Assembly: GCF_018390595.1 (NCBI RefSeq)
Contig: NZ_JAHBAV010000043.1
Coordinates: 1 to 33,212 of the forward strand
Length of the DNA stretch: 33,212 nucleotides
Direction of reading: 5' to 3'
From: Dietzia massiliensis
GTDB lineage: Bacteria > Actinomycetota > Actinomycetes > Mycobacteriales > Mycobacteriaceae
Part shown: in pieces, positions 15,503 to 24,578 of the stretch
Numbering within the stretch: the first letter of the stretch is position 1
Layout: each line of letters starts with the position of its first letter
The notes under the pieces: generated by a model
What the model saw: the letters and a program-made list of their open reading frames with translations, nothing else
What the model was told of the DNA's origin: nothing
The model's database searches: none
Translations under genes and position numbers: made by a program

Positions 15503-16828
15503 GTGACACCTCGCCGCGTACCCACCCTTCTCGCCTCCGTCCTCACCGCAGTCGCACTGGTCGCGGCCGGGTGTTCGTCGGACGCCGCCACCGAACTCGC
15601 CGCCGCCGAAGCGGCCACCACCACCACGGCATAACCGGCCGCCGGGTCCGTCGCTGGGGTGACCGTCCCGGACGCGTTCACCGCGCTGACGATGATTCCC
15701 ATCGGCAACCCGCCGCTGCCGTTCAAGGGCACCGACGGCAAGTACCACGTGGCCTACGACCTGCAGCTCACCAACGCCACCAAGGTGCCGGCGAGCGTGG
15801 ACAAGATCGATGTGGTGGACGGCGCCGATCCCTCCAAGGTCATCGCCAGCTTCTCCGCCGCCGAGCTGGTGGATCCGGACTGCGTCTTCGGCGACTGCAA
15901 CCGCCTGCGGGACCTGCCCGCCGGGTACGTCGACACCGCGCAGATCCCGCCGCAGGAGAGCCGGGTCATGTTCATCGACTTCACCCTCGACTCGCTCGAC
16001 CAGGCCCCGGACGCGGTGCTGCACCAGCTCTACGGGACCGGCGTCGCCTCGCCGGCGTTCGGTGAGCCCGGACCCATCGACTACCTCACGACGCAGGTCG
16101 CCTTCTCCACCCGCACCGTGCCGGTCATCGCGCCGCCCGTGCGTGGCGAGAACTGGGTGGCCCTCAACGGATGTTGCGAACCGGGCTTCCCGCACCGCAG
16201 CTCGGTGATGTCGGTCAACGGCAAACTCAACAACAGTCAGCGCTTTGCGATCGACTGGAAACGCACCAACGACGAGGGCGAGTTCTTCACGGGCGACAGG
16301 AACCACAACGAGAGCTACGTGGACTACGGCGCCGAGATCCTCGCCGTCGCCGACGCCACCGTCGTCTCAGTCCTCGACGGGATGGACGCCAACGCGCCGG
16401 GGGTCCTGCCCGCCAGCAACCCGGAACTGGCCTCCAAGCTCACCGTCGAGAACGTGGACGGCAACCACGTGGTGCTCGACCTCGGCGACGGCGTTTTCGC
16501 GATGTACTTACACATGATCTCCGGCTCGGTCACGGTGAAACCCGGCGACACGGTGACCGAGGGCCAGGTGCTGGGCAAGCTCGGGAACACCGGCAACGCC
16601 AACGCCTCGCACCTGCACTTCCAGCTCATGGACGGGCCGAGCCTGCTCGAGGCCGACTCGCTGCCGTACGAGCTGAAGGGGTTTGACTACGCCGGGCAGG
16701 TCCCGCCGCAGCGGATCGCCGACGCCGACGACTTCCTGTCCGGCAGCTTCGTGGACGAGGCGAGCCTCTCGCCGGAACCGCGGATGAACGAGCTCCCCCT
16801 CAACCTCGCGGTGGTGGACTTCCCCTGA
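15503..16828 (+). pseudogene. M23-family peptidase lipoprotein interrupted by an in-frame TAA
   Basis: GTG at 15503 (GGAG upstream) encodes a lipoprotein signal ending AAGC (Cys 24) and a linker. Codon 44 is TAA (15632-15634), and the same frame then stays open for another ~398 codons. The downstream part has the LytM/M23 fold: YVDYGAEILAVADATVV, MYLHMISGSVTVKPGDTV and the metal-binding ASHLHFQLMD. The family cuts peptidoglycan cross-links or regulates amidases. A restart at GTG 15659 is possible but lacks a ribosome-binding site and would lose the export signal. The open frame on both sides suggests a recent nonsense change, a sequencing error or readthrough. Confidence 0.8.
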
Positions 16829-16847
16829 CCGGGATGTCCGACCCCGG
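16829..16847 (+). terminator. Weak stem-loop after the M23 gene
   Basis: CCGGG (16829-16833) and CCCGG (16843-16847) can pair across a 9-nt loop immediately after the TGA. There is no U-tract, so terminator function is uncertain. Confidence 0.3.
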
Positions 16848-16890
16848 CTGACGCGAGGCAGCCGGTCGGCCACGGGCGGGGTGCGCCGGA

Positions 16891-17071
16891 TAGGCTCGCC
16901 GGTGCCGTGGTGTTCGGGAAGCCGGAGGAAAAGCCGGCGCGGCCCTCGCCACTGTAGTCGCGGAGTCGCGCACCCTCGTCCGTCCCTCACGGGGCGGAGA
17001 CCACTGGGCCCACCGGTCCGGGAAGGTCGGTCGCACGGCGTCGATGCGAAAGCCAGGAGACCGGCCACGGC
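16891..17071 (+). promoter_or_regulatory. Cobalamin riboswitch, with possible -10 box, upstream of cobN
   Basis: The aptamer shows all core elements: GGGAAGCCGGAGGAAAAGCC at about 16917-16936, GCGGCCCTCGCCACTGTAG with the B12-box GCCACTG, and the 3' strand AAAGCCAGGAGACCGG. Helix P1 pairs GCCGTGG (16904-16910) with CCACGGC (17065-17071). TAGGCT at 16891-16896 is a plausible -10 hexamer that would start the transcript just before P1. It should control the cobN-cobF-cobA operon. The ribosome-binding site lies 25-35 bases further on, which allows translational control. Confidence 0.92.
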
Positions 17072-17101
17072 GAGGAGTTCCACGAGGGTTTGGAGAAGAA
17101 C

Positions 17102-20100
17102 ATGCGCCCCACCCGGCGTTCGGCGTCCCCTGATGGCGCCTCGGCACAGCACGACGTGCCCCGAATCACCCTGTTGTCCACCTCCGATACGGACCTGCTC
17201 TCCGCGCGCGAATCCGGCGCGGCGTTCACGCTAGGCAACCCGTCCCGACTCGACGTCGAGGCGAATCTGCCCGCACTGCTCGACGGCGCCGACCTGGTGG
17301 TGGTCCGCATTCTCGGCTCCCGACGATCCTGGGAGGCCGGGTTCGCCGCCGTGCTCGGCGCGAGCGTCCCGGTAGTGGTCCTGGGTGGGGAGCAGACCCC
17401 CGACGCCGACCTGATGGAGCTGTCCACGGTCCCGATCGGCATCGCGGCCGAGGCGCACCGCTATCTCGCCGAGGGCGGCCCGGGCAACCTCGCGCAGCTG
17501 CACGCGTTCCTGGCCGACACCGTGCTGCTCACCGGCGCCGGGTTCGAGCCGCCGGAGAACGTGCCGGTGTGGGGGATGCCGGAGCGGCCGGGCGCCGACT
17601 CCGCGGCGAGTGGTCACAAACGCCGCGATTCGCGCGACGCGACCTGGGAGAACGCGGGCGGGTCTGACCAGTCGCCGGGCGGCCCCCGCGGCCGCCCCCG
17701 CGTGGGCGTGCTCTACTACCGCGCCCACGAGGTGAGCGGGAACTCCGGCTTCGCGCACGCGCTGGCCGACGCGATCGACGCCGCCGGCGGGGTGGGCGTG
17801 CCGATCTTCGCCGGCTCCCTGCGCTCGGCGCCCGACGAGCTGTTCGACGCCCTCGGGACGCTGGACGCACTGATCGTGACCGTACTGGCGGCCGGCGGCA
17901 CCACGCCCGGGGCCGCCAGCGCGGGCGGCGACGACGAGGCGTGGGACGTCGAGCGCATCGCCGCCCTGGACATCCCCGTGCTGCAGGGCCTGTGCCTGAC
18001 GTGGAGCCGCGAGGACTGGGCGGACTCGGACGACGGCGTCAACCCGCTGGACTCGGCCAACCAGATCGCGATCCCCGAGTTCGACGGGCGCATCATCACC
18101 GCGCCGTTCTCGTTCAAGGAGATCGACGCCGACGGCCTACCCCGCTACGTCGCCGACCCCGAGCGGTGCGCGCGCGTGGCCGGGATCGCCGTGGCCCACG
18201 CCCGCCTGCGCCACGTCGCCCCCGCCGACCGCAAGGTCGCGCTGGTCCTGTCGGCGTACCCCACCAAGCACTCCCGCATTGGCAACGCGGTCGGCCTGGA
18301 CACCCCGGTCTCGACCATCCGCCTGCTGCGCCGCATGCGCGACGAGGGCTACGACCTCGGCCCCGCCGACGGTCCCGTCGCGACATTCCTGGACCAGGCC
18401 GCCTTCGCCACAGACACCGCCGCCGGCGACTCCCTCATCCACGCCCTCATCGACGCGGGCGGCCAGGACGAGGAGTGGCTCACCACCGCCCAGCTCACCG
18501 AGAGCCACGTCCGGATCTCCACCGAGGACTACCTCCGCTGGACCGCCGACCTGCCCGCGTCCCTCCGAGACGAGATGGTCGAGGCGTGGGGCGAGGCGCC
18601 GGGCACCCTGTTCGTCAACGACGCCGGCGAGCTCGTCCTGGCCACCCTGCAGGCCGGCAACGTGGTGCTGCTCATCCAGCCGCCCCGCGGCTTCGGCGAG
18701 AACCCGGTGGCGATCTACCACGACCCCGAGCTCGCGCCGTCCCACCACTACCTGGCCGCCTACCGCTGGCTGGCCCACGGCTTCGGCGCGCACGCGCTGG
18801 TGCACATCGGCAAGCACGGTTCGCTGGAGTGGCTGCCGGGCAAGAACGCCGCCCTCTCGGCGGACTGCGCCACCGACGCGGCCATCGCGAACCTGCCGCT
18901 CATTTACCCGTTCCTCGTCAACGACCCCGGCGAGGGCGCGCAGGCCAAGCGCCGCGCGCACGCCACGATCGTCGACCACCTGGTCCCGCCCATGGCCCGC
19001 GCGGAGTCGTACGGCGACATCGCGCGGCTCGAGCAGCTGCTCGACGAGTACGGCAACATCGCCGCGATGGACCCGGCCAAGCTGCCGTCCATCCGCGCGC
19101 AGATCTGGACCCTCATGCAGGCCGCGCACATGCACGAGGACCTGGGCCTGGAGCAGCGTCCCGATGACGAGGAGTTCGACGACTTCCTCCTCCACGTGGA
19201 CGGCTGGCTGTGTGAGATCAAGGACGTCCAGATCCGCGACGGCCTGCACGTCCTGGGCCAGGCGCCCGACGGCGAGGCGCGGGTCAACCTGGTGCTGGCC
19301 ATCCTGCGCGCGTCCCAGGTGTGGGGCGGGCAGTCCGGCGCGGTGCCGGGCCTGCGCCGCGCGCTCGGCCTGGCCGAGGGCGCGCCGACCGAGGAGGTCG
19401 ACCGCGTCGAGGCGCGAGCACGCGCGCTGGTGGAGGCCATGGAGGCGCGCGACTGGGACGTGGCCGCCGTGCCCGAGGTCCTGGCCGAGATGCGTGGGGC
19501 CGGTGTGTCCGGTGACGCCGGGGACCGTGGGGACGGTCTGGGGGGCGACGACGACGAGGTGGCGCAGGTGCTCGGCTTCGCCGCCCGTGAGGTCGTACCG
19601 AGGTTGGCCGGCACGGCCGACGAGCTGGACGCGGTCATGCACGCCCTGGACGGCGGGTTCATCCCGGCCGGCCCCTCGGGATCCCCGCTGCGGGGCCTGG
19701 TCAACGTGCTGCCCACGGGGCGGAACTTCTACACCGTGGACCCGCGGGCGATCCCGTCTCGACTGGCGTGGGACACCGGCCAGGCCATGGCCGACTCGCT
19801 GCTCGAGCGGCACCTCGAGGAGACCGGCTCCTACCCGGCCTCGGTGGGGCTGTCGATCTGGGGCACCTCGGCCATGCGCACCTCGGGCGACGACATCGCC
19901 GAGGTGCTGGCCCTGCTGGGCGTGCGCCCGGAGTGGGACGAGGCCTCCCGCCGGGTGACGGGCCTTGAGGTGATCCCGACCGAGGAGCTGGGGCGTCCGC
20001 GCGTCGACGTGACGGTCCGGATCTCCGGCTTCTTCCGCGACGCGTTTCCGCACGTCATCGCGATGCTCGACGACGCGGTCCGGATGGTCGCCGAGCTCGA

Positions 20101-20908
20101 CGAGCCGGACGAGCTCAACTTCATCGCGGCCCACACCCGCGCCGACCTGGCCGAGCACCACGATGGGCGGCGGGCCACCACCCGCATCTTCGGCTCGGCG
20201 CCCGGGTCGTACGGCGCGGGGATCCTGCAGACCATCGAGGCGGGCAACTGGCGCGACGACCGCGACCTGGCCGAGGTGTACACCCGCTGGGGCGGCTATG
20301 CCTACGGCCGCGACCTGGCCGGGGTGCCCGCCGCCGACGACATGCGCATCAACTACCGGCGCATCGCGGTCGCCGCCAAGAACATCGACACCCGCGAGCA
20401 CGACATCGCCGACTCGGACGACTACTTCCAGTACCACGGCGGGATGATCGCCACCGTGCGTGCGCTCACCGGCGCCGAGCCGCGCGCGTACGTGGGCGAC
20501 TCCACCACCCCGGACGCGATCCGCACCCGGACCCTGGCCGAGGAGACCCGGCGGGTGTTCCGGGCCCGGGTGGTCAACCCGCGCTGGATCGCCGCCATGC
20601 AGCGGCACGGTTACAAGGGCGCGTTCGAACTCGCCGCGACCGTGGACTACCTGTTCGGGTTCGACGCCACCGCCGGCGTGGTGCAGGACTGGATGTACGA
20701 CACCCTGGCCCGCGAGTACGTCCTCGACGAGAAGACGCAGGACTTCCTACGCCAGTCCAACCCGTGGGCGCTGCGCGGGATGATCGAGCGACTCTCCGAG
20801 GCCGCCGACCGCGGCATGTGGGCCGAGCCGAACGCCGAGGTCATGGATCAGATGCGGCAGGTCTACCTCGACGTCGAGGGCGATCTCGAGGACTCCCATG
20901 GCGACTGA
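17102..20908 (+). CDS. cobN: Cobaltochelatase large subunit CobN
   Basis: This 1268-residue protein is the large subunit of the aerobic, ATP-dependent cobaltochelatase, which inserts Co(II) into hydrogenobyrinate a,c-diamide with CobS and CobT. Typical stretches are HIGKHGSLEWLPGKNAALS and PTGRNFYTVDPRAIPSRLAW, followed near the C-terminus by EYVLDEKTQDFLRQSNPWAL. The length is normal. ATG 17102 is preferred over an upstream TTG because GGAG lies six bases before it. A basic, low-complexity insertion near residues 168-195 coincides with a DNA repeat also found at 22569-22635. No cobS or cobT gene is in the window. Expression should be B12-repressed. Confidence 0.95.
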   Translation: MRPTRRSASPDGASAQHDVPRITLLSTSDTDLLSARESGAAFTLGNPSRLDVEANLPALLDGADLVVVRILGSRRSWEAGFAAVLGASVPVVVLGGEQTPDADLMELSTVPIGIAAEAHRYLAEGGPGNLAQLHAFLADTVLLTGAGFEPPENVPVWGMPERPGADSAASGHKRRDSRDATWENAGGSDQSPGGPRGRPRVGVLYYRAHEVSGNSGFAHALADAIDAAGGVGVPIFAGSLRSAPDELFDALGTLDALIVTVLAAGGTTPGAASAGGDDEAWDVERIAALDIPVLQGLCLTWSREDWADSDDGVNPLDSANQIAIPEFDGRIITAPFSFKEIDADGLPRYVADPERCARVAGIAVAHARLRHVAPADRKVALVLSAYPTKHSRIGNAVGLDTPVSTIRLLRRMRDEGYDLGPADGPVATFLDQAAFATDTAAGDSLIHALIDAGGQDEEWLTTAQLTESHVRISTEDYLRWTADLPASLRDEMVEAWGEAPGTLFVNDAGELVLATLQAGNVVLLIQPPRGFGENPVAIYHDPELAPSHHYLAAYRWLAHGFGAHALVHIGKHGSLEWLPGKNAALSADCATDAAIANLPLIYPFLVNDPGEGAQAKRRAHATIVDHLVPPMARAESYGDIARLEQLLDEYGNIAAMDPAKLPSIRAQIWTLMQAAHMHEDLGLEQRPDDEEFDDFLLHVDGWLCEIKDVQIRDGLHVLGQAPDGEARVNLVLAILRASQVWGGQSGAVPGLRRALGLAEGAPTEEVDRVEARARALVEAMEARDWDVAAVPEVLAEMRGAGVSGDAGDRGDGLGGDDDEVAQVLGFAAREVVPRLAGTADELDAVMHALDGGFIPAGPSGSPLRGLVNVLPTGRNFYTVDPRAIPSRLAWDTGQAMADSLLERHLEETGSYPASVGLSIWGTSAMRTSGDDIAEVLALLGVRPEWDEASRRVTGLEVIPTEELGRPRVDVTVRISGFFRDAFPHVIAMLDDAVRMVAELDEPDELNFIAAHTRADLAEHHDGRRATTRIFGSAPGSYGAGILQTIEAGNWRDDRDLAEVYTRWGGYAYGRDLAGVPAADDMRINYRRIAVAAKNIDTREHDIADSDDYFQYHGGMIATVRALTGAEPRAYVGDSTTPDAIRTRTLAEETRRVFRARVVNPRWIAAMQRHGYKGAFELAATVDYLFGFDATAGVVQDWMYDTLAREYVLDEKTQDFLRQSNPWALRGMIERLSEAADRGMWAEPNAEVMDQMRQVYLDVEGDLEDSHGD
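17604..17670. repeat. Dispersed repeat, copy A, inside cobN
   Basis: This 67-bp segment aligns without gaps to 22569-22635. The best-kept blocks are CGGCGAGTGGTCxCAAA and GACCTGGGxGAACG. Here it is in frame and encodes roughly ASGHKRRDSRDATWENAGG, a basic linker unlike the rest of CobN. Confidence 0.6.
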
Positions 20909-21674
20909 GAAGCGGCGCGTGCGCGTGGTGGGCATCGGCTCCGGTGGGCTCGACCAGATCACCATCGAAGCCGCCGAGGCCCTGCGCGCCAGCGCCTACG
21001 CCCTCGCCGCCGTGAAGGGCCCGGCCGACCCGTTGGTCGATCTCCGCGTGCGGCTGCTCGCGCGGCACGCCCCGGACGTGGAGCTGGTGGGCGTGCCCGA
21101 TCCGGAGAGGGACCGCTCGTCGTCGTCGACCTCCACCCACGGTGACTACCGCGGCGTGGTCCTGGACTGGCATGAGGCGCGCTCGTTGGCGTGGGAGCGC
21201 GCGATGGCCGCGCGGCCCGGTGACGTGGCGATCCCGGTGTGGGGCGACCCGGCGTTCTACGACTCGACGCTGCGGATTCTCGATCGGATCGCCGAGCGCG
21301 GCCGCTTGGCGTTGGACGTGGAGGCGCTGCCGGGGATCTCCGCGCTGCAGGTTCTGGCCGCGCGGCACCGGCTGGTGCTGCACGAGGTCGGCGGCACCGT
21401 CACCGTGACCACCGGTCGACGACTGCGCGAGGTCGTGGCCGCCGGTGCCGACAACGTCGTGGTGATGCTCAACGCCGAGCCTCCGCCGGACGAGCTGGCC
21501 GACTGGCACATCTGGTGGGGCGGCAACCTCGGCGACGGCGGCGAGACGCTGGTGGCCGGCCGCGTCGGCGACGTGCTGGGTGACCTGCGTGCCAACCGCG
21601 AGCGGCTGCGCGCCGAGTTCGGCTGGGTGATGGATGTGTATCTACTGCGACGCAGAGAAGGGACGACGGCCTAA
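20898..21674 (+). CDS. cobF: Precorrin-6A synthase (deacetylating) CobF
   Basis: This 258-residue SAM-dependent methyltransferase belongs to the tetrapyrrole methylase fold (N-terminal VRVVGIGSGGLDQITIEAAE; VAIPVWGDPAFYDSTLRILD in the middle). CobF methylates C1 of precorrin-5 and releases the acetyl group. The features separating it from CobM and CobI are the family-specific WHEARSLAWERAM region and the C-terminal GWVMDVYLLRR. The ATG overlaps the end of cobN by 11 bp and has GAGGAC upstream. The stop overlaps cobA as TAATG. It is therefore part of the riboswitch-controlled cobN operon. Confidence 0.88.
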   Translation: MATEKRRVRVVGIGSGGLDQITIEAAEALRASAYALAAVKGPADPLVDLRVRLLARHAPDVELVGVPDPERDRSSSSTSTHGDYRGVVLDWHEARSLAWERAMAARPGDVAIPVWGDPAFYDSTLRILDRIAERGRLALDVEALPGISALQVLAARHRLVLHEVGGTVTVTTGRRLREVVAAGADNVVVMLNAEPPPDELADWHIWWGGNLGDGGETLVAGRVGDVLGDLRANRERLRAEFGWVMDVYLLRRREGTTA

Positions 21675-22489
21675 TGGCGGCGGAGAATGCGGCGGCCGGC
21701 GAGGATCGCGCCGACCGGGCCGTCGGCGGCGGGCAGTGCCCGGGCCGGGTGGTGTTGGTCGGCGGCGGGCCGGGGGATCCGGGGCTCATGACCGTGGCCG
21801 GCCTCGACGCCGTCCGCAGCGCGGACGTGGTGGTGACCGACCGCTTGGGGCCGGTGTCGATCCTCGACGAGCTCGACCCGGGTATCGAGGTGATACACGT
21901 GGGCAAGGTGCCGTTTGGCCCCGCCACCCCGCAGGAGGAGATCAACCGGATCCTCATCGAGCAGGCCCGGCGCGGCCGCACGGTGGTGCGGCTCAAGGGC
22001 GGGGACAGCTTCCTGTTCGGCCGCGGCGCCGAGGAGTACCTCGCGTGCACGGCCGCCGGGGTGCCCGTGACCGTGATCCCGGGCGTGACCTCCGCGTTCT
22101 CCGTCCCCGCGCTGGTCGGGGTGCCGGCCACGCACCGTGGGCTCTCGCAGGGAGTGTCGGTGATCTCCGGACACGTGCCGCCCGGCGATCCGCAGTCGAC
22201 TCTGGACTACGGCGCGCTCGCCAGGTCGGGGACGACGCTGGTGCTGCTCATGGCGGTGACGACCCTCCCGGCCATCACCGCCGAGCTGCTGGCCGAGGGG
22301 ATGCCCGCGGACACCCCGGCGGTGCTGATCGAGAACGGCTCGACGCCGGTGGAGCGGGTCTTGCGCGGGACGCTGGCGACCATCGCGCGGCAGGCGGCGG
22401 AGGCGGGGGTCGGGCCGCCCGCGATCACGGTGATCGGCGCGGTCGCCGGGCTGGCGGGGGAGCTGGTGCCCGGGCTGCCCTTCGCCTGA
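21674..22489 (+). CDS. cobA: Uroporphyrinogen-III C-methyltransferase CobA (SUMT)
   Basis: This 271-residue enzyme makes precorrin-2, the entry step to corrins, by methylating uroporphyrinogen III at C2 and C7. The motifs are VVLVGGGPGDPGLMTVAGLD, VRLKGGDSFLFGRGAEE and VIPGVTSAFSVPALVGVPAT. The first ~25 residues are Ala/Gly-rich and variable. There is no CysG-type oxidase/chelatase domain, so this is the stand-alone form. It is translationally coupled to cobF (TAATG). SUMT can also feed sirohaem, but its place in a B12-controlled operon favours cobalamin. Confidence 0.93.
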   Translation: MAAENAAAGEDRADRAVGGGQCPGRVVLVGGGPGDPGLMTVAGLDAVRSADVVVTDRLGPVSILDELDPGIEVIHVGKVPFGPATPQEEINRILIEQARRGRTVVRLKGGDSFLFGRGAEEYLACTAAGVPVTVIPGVTSAFSVPALVGVPATHRGLSQGVSVISGHVPPGDPQSTLDYGALARSGTTLVLLMAVTTLPAITAELLAEGMPADTPAVLIENGSTPVERVLRGTLATIARQAAEAGVGPPAITVIGAVAGLAGELVPGLPFA

Positions 22490-22516
22490 CCCGGCCGGTC
22501 GCCTAACCTGGCCGGT

Positions 22517-22535
22517 CGCCCGGGGTCGCCGGGCG
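22517..22535 (+). terminator. GC-rich stem-loop after cobA
   Basis: CGCCCGG (22517-22523) and CCGGGCG (22529-22535) form a perfect 7-bp stem with a GGTCG loop, 28 bp after the cobA stop. A direct repeat GGCCGGTCGCC (22493-22503 and 22510-22520) leads into it. It lacks a U-tract, as is usual for this kind of genome. Confidence 0.55.
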
Positions 22536-22949
22536 GCCCGTAGCCGCACGGTGGGCTGGGCCCTTCCTCGGCGAGTGGTCGCAAATGCTCGGGTCGCGAG
22601 AAGGCGACCTGGGGGAACGTGAGCAGATGTGACCCCGCGATGAGGCCGCCCGAGGGACGCAGCGCCGTGCGCTGCACTCACCCGGCTACGTCCGATCGCC
22701 TGGCCCGTCAGAATGGCCCGTTCGGGCGGGATGGGCCTCCACTCGCGCGGCGACATCGTCGGGGGCACTCAGCGTCGATGACAAGGAGAGGGAGCCGACG
22801 GGCAAGTGGGAGACGGCCTGTGTGAGTGACTATCGAGGAATCGGCCACTACCGTCGGACCTGAGCGCGGCACCGTGGGTGTCGGGCGAGTCGCAAGGCCA
22901 GGTGCACCCGGGGCAGACCGAAACCCTGGCTTTGCGCACGATCAGTAAG
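22536..22949. other. Gene-poor interval after the cobalamin operon
   Basis: No convincing gene is seen in this ~410-bp stretch on either strand. It contains copy B of the dispersed repeat at 22569-22635. A short frame from GTG near 22822 reads VSDYRGIGHYRRT and stops, and may be debris of a lost gene start. The rest has no hairpin or motif that I can name. Confidence 0.45.
22569..22635. repeat. Dispersed repeat, copy B, downstream of cobA
   Basis: This is the intergenic partner of the segment at 17604-17670, in the same orientation and ungapped over 67 bp. About two thirds of positions are identical by eye, concentrated in two blocks at the start and middle. It is not part of a recognisable gene here. 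Confidence 0.55.
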
Positions 22950-23621
22950 TCAGATTTCCCACCTGAGTAGGCCAGGCACCTGACTACGTTTGTTGATGAA
23001 CTCTGCCAGCGCGGGGTCGATACATCCCGCGACGCTGAGTAGGTCGCCGTAGCGAGCCTGCACATCTTCCGACCACACCCGGTGGTGGTGGCCGATCCGG
23101 TTCCGTAGCTCGCGCAGTCGTTTTACAGGGTCCTGAATGGTCGACTGGTCGCGCGTGGGTGCGTGGGGGAACGCGCCGGCGATATCGGGCCAGAGGAACA
23201 TATGGCGGCGGGAGACCATCTGGTGCCAGAACCCGAACGGCAGTTCGGAGATAATCTGGCCGGGGTTCAGCGGCTTGCGGTTTCGCCTGACGCGGCCGAT
23301 GCTCTCGGCGATGTCTTTGTACGGCTGGCGGTGCTTATCTACTCCGTTGCCGTCGCGACCCAGCTCTCGGAAGTCGTCGAATACCCAATGGCCCGAACGT
23401 CCAAGCGCAAGATGACGTTCGGCCAAACGCGCATCGAGAGCATTGCGGAACGCCACCTCGAAGTAGGCGAACGATTGCCAGAAGGCGCCGGAGATCGCGA
23501 CGTTCCACCGGTACAGTTCCATCGCCATGACGTGATCGCCCTGGGCGCGGGCGAGATAGTGCTGCAGCCGCGCCGGGGCGAAGTGGCGCTCATAGAACGC
23601 CCAGTTGCTCGCGCTGGTCAC
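22950..23621 (-). CDS. Abi-like protein with a HEPN-type motif
   Basis: This 223-residue protein resembles the Abi (abortive infection) family. The N-terminal FYERHFAPARLQHYLARAQG is followed by a helical core and the signature RELRNRIGHHHRVW (RxxxxH), the catalytic motif of HEPN-type RNases, near residues 165-180. Such proteins can cut RNA after phage infection, but many homologues are uncharacterised. GGAGG lies five bases before the GTG start. It stands alone, with no antitoxin or partner gene next to it. The gap up to 23819 holds only short GC-rich inverted repeats. Confidence 0.8.
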   Translation of the reverse strand: MTSASNWAFYERHFAPARLQHYLARAQGDHVMAMELYRWNVAISGAFWQSFAYFEVAFRNALDARLAERHLALGRSGHWVFDDFRELGRDGNGVDKHRQPYKDIAESIGRVRRNRKPLNPGQIISELPFGFWHQMVSRRHMFLWPDIAGAFPHAPTRDQSTIQDPVKRLRELRNRIGHHHRVWSEDVQARYGDLLSVAGCIDPALAEFINKRSQVPGLLRWEI

Positions 23622-23819
23622 ACCTGCCTCCGCTGGGTACTATTGGTGTCGAACACCCCGGACCCGTCCCTGTAGTCCTCCTCGGAGGGCCGATCACACG
23701 GCCGGGGTTCTGCTTTTAAACCGCTCCGGTTGCTGCTGCCGCGATTCCGTCCAGCCAGCTCGTCAGCGGCCCGTCTCGGGAGGGGACGCTACCCGGGAAT
23801 TCCGGCCCCGTGGGGCGGG

Positions 23820-24578
23820 CTACATTCGCCGAAGCAGCTCCGCCCGACGGTCGTCCGGGGCGCGGCGCGGGCAGCTCGCGCACTTGCCGCCGTCGGTGGC
23901 CACATAGATGAGGCAACACGAGCTGCGGCGGACGAACCGGCGTGTCCGCTCGGTGCCCTCCACGTCGATGAACCGGGCCGGCAGCAGCGGTGGCCGGCAC
24001 ACGGCGCGAGCAAGCGCGACGCCGCGGGCCTCGTCGCCCGCAGCGCGGCCCGCCTCGAGCGCACGGTTGGCGATGGAGTCAGTGGCGATCGCCCACAAGG
24101 CCCGCGGCGCCGCGCCCGAGACCTCCGCGAGGGCGGCGATCACCTCGGCGTGGGCCTCCACCAGCGCATCGGCGAAGGCCGCGGCCGACGGCAACAGGCG
24201 GTCCGATCGCACCGACTGGAGATAGCCGTTCGGCTGCAGCGAGACGGTGAGCCGCTCCGGGCGGGGATCGGGTGCGCGGCCGCTCGCGAGCAGCATCGCC
24301 AGCGGCGCCGCGACCAGCGTCGAGCTGGCCGAATACCACCACAATGTCCCGTTCACCCGCGGATCATCATGGTTCCAGCGCCGACCGGTGCCCTCCACCC
24401 GCCGGGCCAGCCACCGCGGGTCCGTCAGCACCTCCCCGGGCAGGACCGGGGAGGCGTGCTCGATGGTGCGGGCGAAGTCCCCGAGGAGGCCCGAGGCGCC
24501 CGCGTACGCGGCTGCCACGGTCCCCGGGACGCGGAGCTCGTCGTCGTCGCCGTCGTCACCCACCGACTTGTCATTCAC
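23820..24578 (-). CDS. FhuF-like [2Fe-2S] ferric/corrinoid reductase candidate
   Basis: This 252-residue protein ends with the FhuF signature CC-x10-C-x2-C (Cys 221, 222, 233, 236; SSCCLIYVATDGGKCASCP), which binds an unusual [2Fe-2S] cluster. FhuF proteins reduce ferric iron in imported siderophores. The rest has the FhuF-type helical core, including TLWWYSASSTLVAAPLAMLL. The GTG start overlaps the end of the ABC ATPase gene by eight bases, so it is the last gene of a btuFCD-like operon led by a B12 riboswitch. A role in reducing imported corrinoid is therefore possible. Reduction of a ferric ligand is the family default. Confidence 0.82.
   Translation of the reverse strand: MNDKSVGDDGDDDELRVPGTVAAAYAGASGLLGDFARTIEHASPVLPGEVLTDPRWLARRVEGTGRRWNHDDPRVNGTLWWYSASSTLVAAPLAMLLASGRAPDPRPERLTVSLQPNGYLQSVRSDRLLPSAAAFADALVEAHAEVIAALAEVSGAAPRALWAIATDSIANRALEAGRAAGDEARGVALARAVCRPPLLPARFIDVEGTERTRRFVRRSSCCLIYVATDGGKCASCPRRAPDDRRAELLRRM

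Noticed and set aside
18137..20608. Long minus-strand open frame (823 codons) opposite cobN
   Set aside because: It is an antisense shadow in very GC-rich DNA. Its product is rich in Gly, Val, Arg and Asp with no domain, and cobN on the other strand is certain.
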